Assembly: GCA_037954235.1 (NCBI GenBank) | Contig: JBBMOA010000020.1 | Coordinates: 8,688,677 to 8,752,676, forward strand | Reading direction: 5' to 3' | DNA length: 64,000 nt | From: Aulostomus chinensis | Taxonomy: Eukaryota; Chordata; Actinopteri; Syngnathiformes; Aulostomidae | Part shown: one piece after another, positions 1 to 13,006 of the stretch | How the letters are laid out: the number at the start of each line of letters is the position of its first letter | Position numbering within the stretch: the first letter of the stretch is position 1 | The notes under the pieces: model-generated | Seen by the model: only the letters and a program-made list of their open reading frames with translations | Databases searched by the model: none | Told to the model about the DNA's origin: nothing | Translations under genes and position numbers: made by a program

Positions 1-84
1 TGACAAAATTTTTAAGTTTTTTTCTGTCTTTTTTTTTTTTTGAAAGAAAAATCCTTGAAATTTTCATCAAAAGCATTCTAATCA

Positions 85-260
85 GGCACTCCTCAGGTCA
101 GCTAATGAGTTGGCAGGAGTGGGGCCCTCGCCAGGCGGTTCTCTTCAAAGGGCTAGCTCATTAGCGTTAGCGGCACTGATTATGGTACTCTCACATACTC
201 CCGCTTACACACAGATTAATGCACATACACACCCACTTGCTCCCTGTCTCTTTCTCTCTC

Positions 261-317
<57 letters not shown>

Positions 318-375
318 TTCGCAGAAAGAGAGAAAGAGCTGTCATTAGCCCAGTTAGCATCATTAGCAGTCAAGG
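85..375. promoter_or_regulatory. Candidate non-coding regulatory island with CATTAGC motifs, split by a microsatellite
   Basis: GCTAATG/CATTAGC occurs four times (101-107, 159-165, 343-349, 361-367) in otherwise non-repetitive, GC-richer sequence on both sides of a CT/CA microsatellite (251-316). TAAT/ATTA cores are homeodomain-type sites. The open frames across it are low complexity and not credible genes. Conservation is untested. Confidence 0.35.
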
Positions 376-2260
376 TCAGTGTTTGAAGGCAAAGACAGAC
401 GTGCGACCTCCATCTTTCTTCAGCCGCCCTTTCAAAATGTCTCTTAGCTACTTCAACAACTGCAAAGTTATATTGCCACAATTAAACCAGAGGAAAGACA
501 GAGGAGGAAAGGAATGGAAAGAAAGCCCCCTTTCTACCCTTTACCTTTCCAGGATTTCAAACCAAGTGTTTCCCGCTATGTTTCTTCTAATGCAATGAGA
601 GTTCACATGTTATTTGCCACAACTCCACTGAGAATTAATTAAAAAATATGAGGGAAAAGATGTCGCTGCTTCGTGGATTATTCAGCATCCAATTTACCTC
701 AAGTCTTGGGTTACAAGGTGACATTTTCAAATTGGACCGTCCGGGTAAAAGAATGATGAAGCTTGTATTCCTGGTTACATTTAGGACTGTGTTACATTCA
801 CTGTCATTGTTTTCATATTTCTATATACCTTTCTACAATGTGAGTGAGCATGCTTCCATACAAGATGATTTGACGAGAAAAAATAAATTATCTGATCACG
901 ATAATTAAACATGATCATGCCCTAAAAATAAATTATTAGACCAAATTTTGGTTGTTGGTCTCAATCTAAGAGAGAATTCTTGTTTTCTATCACTTTTTAT
1001 GACTGAATGTCTATCAGGGTCATGTTCCTCTGATGTTTTGATGGTGATAGTCAGTTGAGTGACTTTTTATTGCTGACACCTCCACTCTTTCCTGAGCGTT
1101 TCCCATTGCTGTTCCAATGCATGTCAAGGCTAATGTGTTAGTGACACCAGGGGTGTGCGCAGTCCTAAGCAACAATTAGCTTTTTTGGGGGGCACATGAA
1201 AATTAACAAATGCCAGCATTTGACCAAAATTATGTAAGTTTATTCAAATAAAGACATTTTCTGCACAGTAATTGTGAATGTGTGTATGTAAATAGTGTCT
1301 ATCCTAATGATAGCCACTTGCTTGTGTATGTTGCTGGGCTCTCAACTTTCTACTTTAAGATGCGTTTTTTTTCGTACTTTATGTTCTACTGTCTACTCTT
1401 TTGTATCGTAATGTAAAATGTTAAATTGTCTTGTAAGGAAGTATATCATAAGGTAACATATCGTATTGTATGGTAACATATATGGTAACATATTGCATTG
1501 TAATGAGTTGTATGGTATTGTACCCCATCAAAACGTGTCATGTCAAAGTAGACTGAGTTTGTGTGATCTGCCTTTACTAATATGTTTTCATTTTTTCCAC
1601 TTTCTGTTATTATCTGTTAGATATTTATGGATTTAATTTATATGATGCTATGTGGTAAAGTATTCTGTGGTACATACAAGTAAAAAAGGTGGTGGTCTTC
1701 ATCACCATTTATTATATTTGGCAATAGCTTACAGCTAACTGGCTCAACTAGCCTAGTTTGCGTAACTGTCTTTCTTTTTATGACAGTTTTTCAAGAGGTC
1801 CAACATTACTACGACAACATATACACTATATGTATAAAATAATATGTTGATGCATTGGTATCAACTATTTTTAATCATCTAACCATCCAGCATAGTCCCA
1901 ATAGCATGCCTGTATCACATCATTAATTGTATTGACAGAGCGAAACATATATCCATTTTGTGTGTGTGTGTGTGTGTGTGTGGGGGGGGGGGGGTTAGGG
2001 CTATCAGTGATATTGTGCTGAAAATAAAGATAACATTTTTATTTTTCCAATGTGGTCTTTAAATATAAAAACTACTACTACTACAGAGTATGGGTCTTCA
2101 AAAGGTTACATGAATCTGGCCCGTGCCACATACCTCCACTAAATTCTACATAATCCTGCTGAGACTCACACATGAGTGCAATGAGCATGACTGTTCTAAC
2201 AGACAAGAAAGACTGATTATTTCTGCAGGTTTTTAAAGTATCAGAAGCCAAATCACAGCA
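376..2260. other. Intergenic, no gene seen
   Basis: AT-rich single-copy-looking sequence. A TG tract followed by a 13-base G run lies at 1960-1994. A small GC-richer patch near 1120-1185 carries another GCTAATG (1129-1135). Nothing else is supported. Confidence 0.5.
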
Positions 2261-2264
2261 TTTT

Positions 2265-2890
2265 AGCTGCTGTCAAGCACCGTGTCTCCCGGCTTAGTGC
2301 TGAATGAGTAAATGGGTATCAGACTAATGTTTTGCCATTTGTTTAAAAAACTGGGACCCAGCTTTAAACTTAAATTAGCTGAGACTTTTCTTATCTCCAG
2401 CAGCCTCCCTCTCATTCCTTATTATTCACTGGTTCCTCACTCTCTCTCTGTGGTCAGAGTGTGACAGCGGCCCCGGGCAGATTAATGGCTGTGGGCCAGA
2501 TTTCCTGGAGACGAAGCTGTCCCTCTAATTCACTGCTGGTGGACACACTGGATTTAACCCAGATTTACAGTAAATGTGTGTCTCAGCAACTGTGGGTAAA
2601 TTTGTTAAAAAAAGGCACCAAGTGAGAGAATCATGCATGCATGTAGTACGTGTGTGTGTTCCCAGATATAGCCTATTGAAAACTCTCTCTTTCCAGTCAG
2701 ATTAGCTCCATTAGTGGATTAGCCGGATTAGTCGGATTAGTGGGTTAATTGCTGTCTGCTGCTGCGTTGGTGCGCGAAGGCTAATGATGGCTAACTCTAG
2801 TTAATTGCACACACAGCGACATTAGCCAGCTATCACCACGTCTGGCAACATGGCACACACATCGGGGAAGCCAGGATAAAGCAGCTTCCC
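2265..2890. promoter_or_regulatory. Candidate non-coding regulatory island with GGATTA cluster
   Basis: Balanced-composition sequence in an AT-rich desert. It includes cagattaatggctgtgggcc near 2475 and a strictly spaced series at 2716-2748: GGATTA, GGATTA, GGATTA and GGTTAA starting every 9 bases. GGATTA (TAATCC) is the OTX/PITX/CRX-class site. GCTAATG and CATTAGC follow at 2780 and 2820. Enhancer function is inference. Confidence 0.4.
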
Positions 2891-4826
2891 ATGAGGATTA
2901 TAAACAAGAGCTGTTTGGACCTAATCTCTGCCTCATAATGTCATACTTGTAGCTTATCTATTGATGGATATGCTGTGTATATGTCTTGACACTTTTGTGA
3001 CAGTTGAAAGATTGAGTTCACAATTTCTTCATGTTTTGTGTTGATTGCCACTTACAAAATGAGATCAATGTTGAAAACAAAAATAAGCAGCAAGAGAGAC
3101 AAACTGGCAAACTCATGGCTCAAGAAACAAAAATCTCTCTCTCTTGCTTCACTAGTGGGTGTGACTTGCTATTCTCAACCTTTCAATGTGTAATTCTATA
3201 CTTCAAAATAAAGCTGCTAAATGTTTATCTGTAACAAAGACAAGAAGCACATCACTCAAAATCAGATTTACATCAGCTGTGGAATTTGTAATTGATTTTT
3301 TAAAAATTTTTTTTTAAATACCTTAATGGATGAGCTCCACAATAATATAGTGATCTGCTGATTCGATATTCTGCCCTCAGGTCACATAGGTCACCCTCAC
3401 AGGAACTCTTCCTGTCAGTGTGAGCTTCAGAATATCTTCTATGTCTCACTTTTGAGACTAAATCCTACTATTACATTATTTAAATGAAATTTTCACTCCT
3501 ACCTTTTTAGTCTTGATTTAATTCAGTCTGAAATGTCCAACTGATTTTGTTAAATCCAATAGATGTATATGTAATGCCCTTTAACAGCACTTTAGTTTAA
3601 TGTACTATTATATCGTTCTCTCTTTTATATTATGTCTATTTAATGTATATGTAAATATATGTGTATTTATATGCAGTTTCATAATACATGTGTGGTTAAA
3701 CTTTTTTTTTTTTTTATTCCATCATCAGCCCTCCTTAGGAGTACCAGTAGATTCTATCGCAACAGGAATATATTCATAGGGGAATATTATACAAGATGCT
3801 TTCATTGTTAAGTCCTGGACATATTTTGAATCCATTTGTGAAAACTCTGCATCATCCTGTTGTAAACAGCCGCCCTGCTTATTTATTTTATTTTAAATAA
3901 CAAATTAGGAGATACAGTAAATATGAATGCATGCACCATTCAGTATTGATAAAAACTGAATGTAGCCACAGAACAGCAAAAACTTCTGAATCAAATTAAA
4001 ATTTACAAAATGTGACAGTAAAACATCATCAAAATCTGATTTACTCCAGCTATGAGGCACTTGGTTAAATACACAATATATTTTTTGACTGAATAGGTAA
4101 ACACTGACTTTCTAAAAGTTACACAGGATCATACAAATTATCACACAATTTAACTTTGTAACGTCTTCAGAAAAAGTGATTTTTGTATAAATGGAAATGA
4201 GTTCAAGTTTTCTAAATGTATTGGTGAATGTTTTTAAATCTTGCAAAGACCAAAATATTTAAGTTTGACATTACAGTAACTGATATTTTTTAATTATTTT
4301 CTTATCATATTAAAAATGCTTTAATATTTTAATGTTTATACAAGATGAAAAATGCCTACATAAAGTTTAATCATAATAACTTTTTATTCATCATTAATGT
4401 AATTGTGGATATGACTGACATAGTTTCAATGATTGTCAAACTGTTTTTACATGAATGTGTGTAAGTGCATTTAAAATGGATCAACAAAAAGCATCAATCC
4501 TCATTGATCAACACGGAGAGGAAGCATGTAAACAAAACCCAAGTCAACCCCAATCCGCACCTCTGTAGAAATGAAAAGGAGGAGATTATGGGTCTAAGCA
4601 GTGGTATTAGATATATTGCTGGTAGGATGTGGTGTTGGGAGCTGACTGAGTGCAGTGTTATTGATGCAGTAGCCAATGAGGTCTGACACATGGCTTCAGG
4701 ACAGGAAACGCCAGGAGTTATGGGTAAAATGGGTGTTAGCGAGAGTGTGCAGAAAACCAGAAGCACACCCACACCTATGCACGTTGCTCACACGAAAAAA
4801 CATTAGAAGCAGGAAGGTGAGCAAGC
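2891..4826. other. Intergenic, AT-rich, no gene seen
   Basis: Low-GC sequence with scattered A and T runs. Short open frames start and stop randomly and have no recognisable domains. Confidence 0.5.
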
Positions 4827-4840
4827 GCACGCACGCACGC

Positions 4841-4892
<52 letters not shown>
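4827..4892. repeat. (CA)n microsatellite with GCAC start
   Basis: GCAC repeats grade into a pure CA tract. The neighbouring sequence to about 5160 is GC-richer but unremarkable. Confidence 0.95.
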
Positions 4893-4894
<2 letters not shown>

Positions 4895-6120
4895 TCCATA
4901 TATTCTGTGGGCACCTCAACCTCATTAAGGGGAAGTGAAGGGCTCCCTGCTCATCTTTAAAAGATAAAACAAAGTGCTGTGATGTCATACCTCATCAGCC
5001 TTCGCAGAGGAGACGAGAAGCACTTTAGCAGAAAGAGCAGAGTGTGTGATCGCCTGAACGCACAGACCTCCCTCTGACTCTTCCTTGCACCCTTTCTCTC
5101 ACACACACGCACTTGCAAGCACACACAGACACACAATTGTGGCAGTGGTGGATGGTGGATGAGGGATGCATGTTGGTTTGGGGCTAAACATGATATCTCC
5201 TTTCCCCAGGGCCAGCCAATCAGAACAGCCTGCCAGGGAAAAACAGCAAAAGCACTCAAGACCGTCCAGAAGAAAACACATTCATAAACACAAGACACAC
5301 ACTAACAGGCACTGCAAAACACACGCTCCTGTGCTCCTGGCATGCACCAAAACTCCCTCAGAGCAACCATCCATCCAGACAAAGAGATACTCCAGTACAT
5401 ATGGGTGGAAGGATTCCCGGCATTATGCAAGGTCTTCATCATCATCATCACATTCATCAATAGCCTAAACACTAGCGCATATTTGTGGAACTACATCAGC
5501 TGTACAAGCAAGTACAAAGCCTTATCTTCAATGTTCTTTGTGTATAGCACCAATGCCTGGGGGGTGGGACCTGGGGGGTATGGGGCACAGGAAGTAAGTA
5601 CCTTGGGGGCAGTAGTCAGGGGAAGTGCCTAGAGGTCCAGGGCCCAGGGAAGACAGAGTCATGCTGTCGGCTCTGTTTAGGGGGAAGGATCAGGGCTAAG
5701 TGTTTCAAGGGGAAGTGTAATAGTAGTGGAAATGTTGTTAGACCGATGAAACCATGAATCAATTTGGCATGAAGAAAAAAATGAATGTCAGAACCCACAG
5801 TGCAAAAATTAAAAATACAGGCAAGCAATAGAGATACAATCAGTGTGAATGTCATATTATTTTCTGTTACACAAACTGTGCCACATCACATGGTAAAACC
5901 CCCCCAAAAAGTACCATGATATTCTATGATTTGAATAACCACCTGATAAGGATTGAACTGGAGATAATGTCTATGTAAACAGTACCACAATCAATTTCAA
6001 TTTATCACACCTTAAACAATAGGAAAAAAAGAAAGCAACACTGCAGTAAAATGATTACATTCATCATCATCTTTTTAATCATTATTTTGTCATTTAAGGT
6101 TTAATAAGGTTTTCAGAGAT
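4893..6120. other. Intergenic, no gene seen
   Basis: Includes a short ATC trinucleotide run near 5426-5450. No domains, splice-flanked exons or terminal repeats recognised. Confidence 0.45.
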
Positions 6121-6362
6121 CCATCCATTTTCTTTACTGTTTATCCATTAAGGGTCGCAGGGAGGCTGGAGCCTATCGCAGCTGGCATATGGCGAGAGGC
6201 AGGATGTACACTGGATGGGTTGCCAGTCCATTGCAGGGCCATCAGGAACAATTAAGGGTTCAGTATCTTTCTAAAGAATACTTTGACATGGTCAACAGGG
6301 GAATTGAGGATCGAAACGAGCAACCCTTCGGTTGCTAGACTGCCACGCCACCTCTGAGCCCC
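6121..6362 (-). mobile_element. SINE type B (hybrid head/tail), intergenic copy
   Basis: On the minus strand the head (ggtggcgtggcagtctagca, gttgctcgtttcgatcctca) matches the repeats at 26.1 and 44.3 kb, while the tail (ccctgcaatggactggcaac ... gaaaatggatgg) matches the type A SINEs. No clear target duplication was seen. Confidence 0.65.
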
Positions 6363-7740
6363 ACATGGTATCTAACCAAGACATTTTGTATACTTTTTGT
6401 ATGATCTGTGAAAAATAATGAATACTTTTTGGTTGATCAAATAATCAATTCATCATGTCAGCATCATAGCTGATACACCATGGACAGAAAGTACACAGTG
6501 AGACTGTATGGGTAATACACACTTTACACCTCCTAGAGAGATTCATACTGGATCAGCACACTGCAAATTTCTCAAGCAACTAAAGAAAACTGATCTGTTT
6601 GTTTGACCTTAAATGATGTCCCAAATGTGAAAACACAACAAATGAGAGCAGAAGTTTTTTCAAGGGGCACTTAAAAGTAATGAGGACATCTGAACATTAT
6701 TTTTGTTAGTTATGTTTTGACCCTGCCTCGTTTATAAGGAAGGCTAATGATGCTTGCTCTCCCTTGTAGCACTCCATCAGGAATATTGCATCTGCCCCTT
6801 TACCTAATCCTAACCAACAGTGCTCAAGTGGAATCAAACCCTGTTTTTTTCCTAACACATTTTTGTGCCTCGTCTTAGCCTCAATATGGCATTGTGACAT
6901 GATAAAATATAATAAAGCATCTTTATTGTATGACTTTATAACATGGTGCTTATGTGCTATTTCAGTATGTTGGTTTTGTATGTTGTTTATACATAGGAGG
7001 AGTAGAATTGCAGTGCCAATTCCAACTCAAGCATGCATTCTTCTCCAATTTCAACCATCAGATTTGACGCTTTACTGCAAAAGTGTTCCTTCTATGATGA
7101 CGGTAATTATGCCTTTCAAAACTGCTCTTTTGCCTTTGCTCCTCCATTTTACAATTTTTCTTACATTAAAGTGTCCTCCCATCATTTTGTAATAGATGAA
7201 AAGAATTACTTTTGGTAACAAAACTGTCTCCTTCTCATTCCATTGGTTAATTCTTCATGGCACATTTGAGTCTTCTGAACTTAACCACAGTTGTTGTCAG
7301 CCTAAGAGACATGTTATGGTGAAACTTGCCAGGCTGAGAGGCATTTCTTTTCATTGTCAAATTTGAAAAAGAGCAATTCAGTCTCTTGGTAAACATCAAC
7401 TTCAATCCATTGACTAATCACTCCATAATGACAATATGCTTCAACTCTTCTCTGTAGTTCAAACAAAAGAAATAAGATGAATAAAACAGCAGTGACCCAG
7501 GAGAACATTGAATGGGGGATGAGGTGAGGTAGGGGTATTTGGTGATGGAAGGGTCATTAAATGAGGTAGAACCGTGTGGAAGAAGGGGCATCGGGCTGGG
7601 AGGAGGGTGACAGTTGAGGGGATTTGTGTGGGGTGAAAGCTGGGTGTGGTGGGGGAGGAGGGGCCACTTGGAGGCTGGTGTGCGGTGGGGGGCGAGGGTC
7701 GGTGGTGGGGGTATCAGTGGGGAATGGTGTCAGCTGCAGA
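6363..7740. other. Intergenic, no gene seen
   Basis: AT-rich until about 7500, then a G-rich plus strand (7510-7740; ggtggggg-type runs). The G-rich stretch is compositionally odd and may form G-quadruplexes, but no gene is supported. Confidence 0.45.
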
Positions 7741-7744
7741 GGCA

Positions 7745-7831
7745 GCAGGGAAAGCCGACATCTTAATAAAACAGCCTCGGGCTAAATCCCATTAAAGGCC
7801 TCAGAGCCTGTTACCACTGCTGGCCAGGTAG

Positions 7832-7863
<32 letters not shown>

Positions 7864-8027
7864 TTCCACACATCTTACACTTGCGCCTGTGTGTACATAC
7901 ACACACAGGAATATATTATATATGGATCCATGGATCCATGTGTCCGTCTCTCTGTCTGGTCCTGTCTGTCCATGTGTGGGGGTCTTCCTTTGTGCTCACT
8001 TTTTAAGTGTGTGTATTTGTGGTTTCA

Positions 8028-8075
<48 letters not shown>
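7745..8075. promoter_or_regulatory. Candidate regulatory island flanked by CA microsatellites
   Basis: A unique-looking block at 7750-7830 (gctaaatcccattaaaggcc) runs into GCGCGC(CA)n at 7831-7862. A second CA array occupies 8028-8072. The flanking placement mirrors other islands in this desert. Function inferred only from composition. Confidence 0.3.
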
Positions 8076-8076
<1 letters not shown>

Positions 8077-10018
8077 TAGCCTACCAAATCCACATCCTCC
8101 TATTGTTGTTGAACAGAGCAGCTCCAATGTGAGTGTTCAAACTTCTCTTGTGATTAGGTGACAAAGTAGAACCGCTGAGGAAGAGGAAGCAACAAACTGT
8201 GTCGTCCCTGAACTCACCACCAGCCGAGATGTTGTGGCTGCTGCTGCTGCTGCCTCTGCTTCCAGGACATGTCAGCGTGTGGATGAAGATGGCACATGGT
8301 TGGAAACACAAGGAATTAAATGTGTAGTTCAAGGCATCATATTCAGGTAGTTCAGTATATAAACACTAGATATTTTATGTAAATGCAGCCTTAATGTAAA
8401 TGCAGCAGTTACTTTTCCTCTCAGAGTTCACTCAGTATAACTGGCTTTGGTTATGGCATACATGTCTACACATTTTAATGTATATAAATACATATCAAAT
8501 AGAGCCCATGTTTAAATACCTCTTAAACCATTTTGACTGTGCCCTTGATGATAAAATGATGCACTTACTATCAGATATATTTTACATAAGCCAGTGCACA
8601 TCAATTAAGAGCCTAGTTTTTTCTCTTTATTTATGTCTATTTCAATGTTTGGGGGGTTAAATTTAAAAAATCACAATGGTAATCTTAATTATTTAACAAT
8701 GGAGAGGAGAAAAAAACAATCATCAGCAACTCTAAAACAAACAAACATGCACACACATAAACAAATGTTTTGGTTTTTTTAAACCATCATTCTTATTGGT
8801 TTCAGTAGCAGTGTGTATAGATCTTGTCTCATTTTTGCTTTGGTTATGTATATTTTTGCTGTCATTGTTATTCTTTTCTTAAAATGTCTTAAAATTTAAA
8901 AATATTTTTTAAATGACTTTTAGCAGTTTATTTGATAAATGATTAAAACATACAAAATGAAAGGGAAGAAGTAATGAGCTGCAACTAAAGATTTCCCTGT
9001 GATTTTCTCAAGATTTAATACCTATGGAGGGACTAGAGCAGTACCCAGAGGTCGTCTTCTAGGGCACCCTCTCTGTTTCCACCACCCTGTTCTAGAGGTC
9101 CCCCTGGTGGATGTTCATCTGTCTCCAGAAGTTACCAATAATCTAGTTGACAATTAAGCCCACATGTAGAACAGAAACAAGTTCAAAATTGAGAATTCTG
9201 TCCTTTAAAAAGTAAAATACAACATGTTCATGCAGGGGCATTGCTATTGTCCAAACCTGTAGCTGGTGTTTTTATTTGTTTTTTGTTGTGTAAAATTGTA
9301 ACTGTTTTTCATGTAAACGTACATTTCCCACATGCAAATGTACTTTCAGGCTGTTAGAGGTTGCTCTATAGTTTTAATGTGTGTTACGTGTGCAGGAAAC
9401 ATTTTGTATTTTTTGCTTTGCTCTCTGTCTTTTGAGGTGTTGTTTGTTATGCTTTAACTTATACAGTAGTCCTTACTGATCACCAAGTTTCCCATCTAGG
9501 ACTGTAATAAATGACCAATGATCATCATCTTTATTGATACGGGTACAGTCAGTTTGAGTGAAAAAAAACAGAATTTAATAAAGTAAGTCCTTAAAGTGCT
9601 TTCCAACTTTTTTAGAGAGGCCAGTGTCACTCTGAATAGTTGTGAGATGGTTAACAGAAGGAGAAAATAGTAAACATCGAGAAATTAGTTTTCATCACTA
9701 CAAAATCCTGGATTCACTTGTTAATGGCTTAAGTTTGAAATAAAATTAGGAAGAAGACACCCAGTTTATGCAACTGGGGTCACAAGCTGAAAGGTTGGAA
9801 CTTGTTGGTCTGTTTCTCACACACACCTGCATATCTGCAACTACACTACTGAGAAGGGAAGTCGTATTTCTCAGGAAGAGAGAGGAATAGTATCTTTTAA
9901 ACACACAGCAGAGAAATCCTCACCAGTGCCAGTGAGTTCTGGAGGAGATTTGTCAACGATGGCAATTTCTCCCCGGAGCACTACAGAGGCTTGTATGATG
10001 AGCAAAATCTAAACTGTC
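8076..10018. other. Intergenic, mostly featureless; one CTCF-like motif
   Basis: AT-rich. The minus strand at 9097-9110 reads CCACCAGGGGGACC, close to the CTCF core. No gene. Confidence 0.4.
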
Positions 10019-10033
10019 CTCTGAGTTTTTAAC

Positions 10034-10039
10034 TACACA

Positions 10040-10133
<94 letters not shown>

Positions 10134-10237
10134 CACGCGTTCTGGGCTGTGATCCAAGTACACTGGCTAAAATGAAATGTATGTGCACACAGGCACACAT
10201 ACACACAAGTGTGTGTGTGTGTGTGTGGGGGGGGGGG
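10034..10237. repeat. Long CA array and adjacent GT/G array
   Basis: A CA tract of about 100 bases (10034-10137) is followed about 70 bases later by GT repeats running into a G run (10209-10237). Together they could form a large stem. Confidence 0.95.
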
Positions 10238-10379
10238 TGGGGATCAATATGAAAGAGGGATCTATATGTCCCAAAGTTGAAGTTCAGCCTCTGTCTGACA
10301 GAACACACAAGTTCCTGTTGTAGTAAACTATTGTTTTGACAGGATGTCACTTCAGTTCTGCAGAGTGTGTGTGAGAGCG

Positions 10380-10625
10380 CCAAGCGTCGCGCGCCTCCTC
10401 TTTATCTCAGGCCTAAGGCTACTGTCACTGAGCCGGGGGGAGAGTGGGAGACCGAGGCAGACAGACAGAGGGAGAGAGAGAGAGGCAGGGAAACGGCGAG
10501 GAAAACGGCAGAGATAATTCACTTGTCAGCTGCCTGATGAAATGCCATTTTAACTGAAGCTGCTAATAGGAGCATTACGGGGGTTCAGCGAGCCTGAGAC
10601 AACGTGCTGATAATCAAGTGTGTGT
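10380..10625. promoter_or_regulatory. Candidate non-coding regulatory island
   Basis: Starts with a CpG-rich patch (gcgtcgcgcgcc) and continues with unique sequence (gagataattcacttgtcagc, ctgctaataggagcattacg). No coding frame. The following GT tract is at 10619-10660. Confidence 0.35.
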
Positions 10626-10660
10626 GTGAGTCTGTGTGTGTGCGCGCGAGTGTGTGTGTG

Positions 10661-12600
10661 TTTGTTTGTGTTTTTTTCAAATAAAACTGTACTTTTCTCT
10701 CCCTTTATATAAAATCTCTGCCAAAAGCAAATATATCACACCTCAGACTGACAAGAGTTTTGTTTGCTTCCAGCGCACACTCACACAACCTGTTACTAAT
10801 TGTTTCACAGGACTTTCATGTCAAATCAGAGTGTTTAAGATACTTTAACACTTCATGTAATTGGAGTTGAAGCCTTTCAAAGTTTGAAAGTATACTTGTT
10901 TCACCAAGAGAACATGAGAAGTTTAAATGGCTTTTTAGTTTTCAGACACAAAATCTTAAAATCACAAGAAAACAAATAGTTTTTAAAAGATAATTGAGAT
11001 TAAATGTAACTATTTCACAAATGGGTCTTTTGCACATCAAGAAAAACATATCACTCATTATTCACATAAAGATATAGATAAGTGAGTTGTGCAATCTATA
11101 CTGCTGTCATTAGTGCAATATATTATATTTTCTTATGACAATGATTTCATCAACTTTGCATATATTAATGTACTGTACTGTATTTAAATATACAAACAGG
11201 CCCAGCACCTCTAATTTTTTCCAAAGTTTTATTGTAAATAAAGACTATATATTCTACAGACTTTTTTGAAAAATATTGTTTGAAAAAAAACTTTTGATCA
11301 TTGTTCAGCTATTATGAAATGCACTTTTTTATAACTAATGAGAGATTTTCAGAATATTTTTCACTCAAAAATTGATACACTAATTGAATTTACTTATTCA
11401 ACTTGGTCAACAAAATTTTATTAAGTTTCGTCAAAACACACTTACTGAATGACAAAAGCATGTTTACAGAAAATTGACGCGGTGATACTTTTTCTCCTCT
11501 CCTCTTTTCTCCTTAAAAGACATTTCACATTTTTGATCAATTTTTCACACCTACTACAAAAAAATGTGTTTCCCTATCCTTAAACATACCCCCATAGACT
11601 CATTTGAGAAATTCCTGATTTAACCAAAGAAGACTTATGTTTTTAATACCCAGTATCATTACAACAAATAAATGAAATCAAGCTGCAGTTTCCTTTTAGC
11701 TGGCAAGTGATGATGCACAGTAGTGTTTTAAGTTACAAGTCATGTTACATTTCTACACACACATAAAAAAGAAAAGCATTATTCAATACCAGTGCTGGAT
11801 GCTGCATTAGTGGGAGCTTAAATGCAGCATCATCACGGCAGCCAGTTAGACTGTCCACCAGCATCAACATCTAAGACACATACACTCACTCACACAGAGA
11901 AAGGGTTAAGAGAGCCCTGAGGCCAAGTGATTTACGCAAGAATGGGCTGAATAGCTACTGTCTGTGTGTGTGTGTGTGTGTATGTGTGTGTGTGTGTGTG
12001 TAATACTTCAAGACTCCTTTCCAGCCAGATGTAAGACATAGACTGTCTTTTCTTACTTCCCTTCCCTCACTTTTATCACTTTAAAAGATGACATGTATAT
12101 GCGTGTGCACGCACGCACACACACACACCAACACACACATGCTCACACACAAACACACACACGGATGCATACACATGCACACACATTGACACAGATGCAT
12201 TATCATACTGTACATGTTGGGTTACACTGATCGTCTAATATACAGATATATAGTACACATAACAAGAGCTGGATAAAGGCTGTTACCAGGCTTTTAAATA
12301 ACAAACCATCTATATTTCCCAGAAAAAAATGTATGTGTCTTTTAAAAATAATGACTGTTTCACTCTATCATCGCTGAGCATGTTTCCCATCACAGAATTC
12401 ACAGCAATTGGCATGCAAAAAAATGTATATTTCTGTTAACATTTTGTTGCAATTATTCAGAGTAGGAGCTGTTCATACTACTCACTGTTGTGAGATCATA
12501 CTTACCTCCTGATTATTATAAATGTAGTTATTTAAGAGGTTGGTAAAGTTTCATAAATGGCAACTTCTGACAAGTGAAATACCCAAATGAGACAGACAGG
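10661..12600. other. Intergenic, AT-rich, no gene seen
   Basis: Very AT-rich with several poly(A)/poly(T) runs; TG repeats at 11962-12001 and interrupted CA repeats at 12107-12175. No exon-like sequence recognised. Confidence 0.5.
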
Positions 12601-12656
12601 CAGAGTAATGTCAGTCAGTCTTATTCGCCCTGGGTTGAGTCAGTAAAGAGCCTGAA

Positions 12657-12737
12657 CGCCATCTACTGGCCTGTAGAAGCAGCAGCAGGATCACAGCTCA
12701 TATCTGGAGCAACTCTTATGTCAACAGCACCCCCTGG
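12657..12737 (-). promoter_or_regulatory. Pair of CTCF-like motifs in the same orientation
   Basis: The minus strand at 12657-12669 reads CCAGTAGATGGCG, which satisfies the CCASYAGRKGGCR consensus fully. About 70 bases away, 12726-12737 reads CCAGGGGGTGCT, one base from the CCAGGGGGCGCT form. Both point the same way. Occupancy unknown. Confidence 0.4.
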
Positions 12738-13006
12738 AGTTTTAATCTGACAGTACTTCGTAATGTAGGGGGGTAATTATGAATAATGGACAGTCAACAG
12801 AAGAAAATCTTTGATTGGCTCTGCCCTTTATGAGATAATCGCTTATGTGTTTTAACAACATTGAATTTGCCCGATTTTACATGTTTTTATTTAATGTATC
12901 AACATTTAATTTATTTTCGTATGAAATGATTTGAATTTTAATCAGTTTGAGTATGACACTTGCTCTTAAACTTAATCTTGAGAAGTGCTCCAAACAAAAA
13001 GTTTGG

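Noticed and set aside
110..598. 162-codon open frame on the plus strand
   Set aside because: Its centre is a Ser/Leu run and His/Thr run from CT and CA repeats. No domain, no splice context, and it overlaps a minus-strand frame of equal quality.
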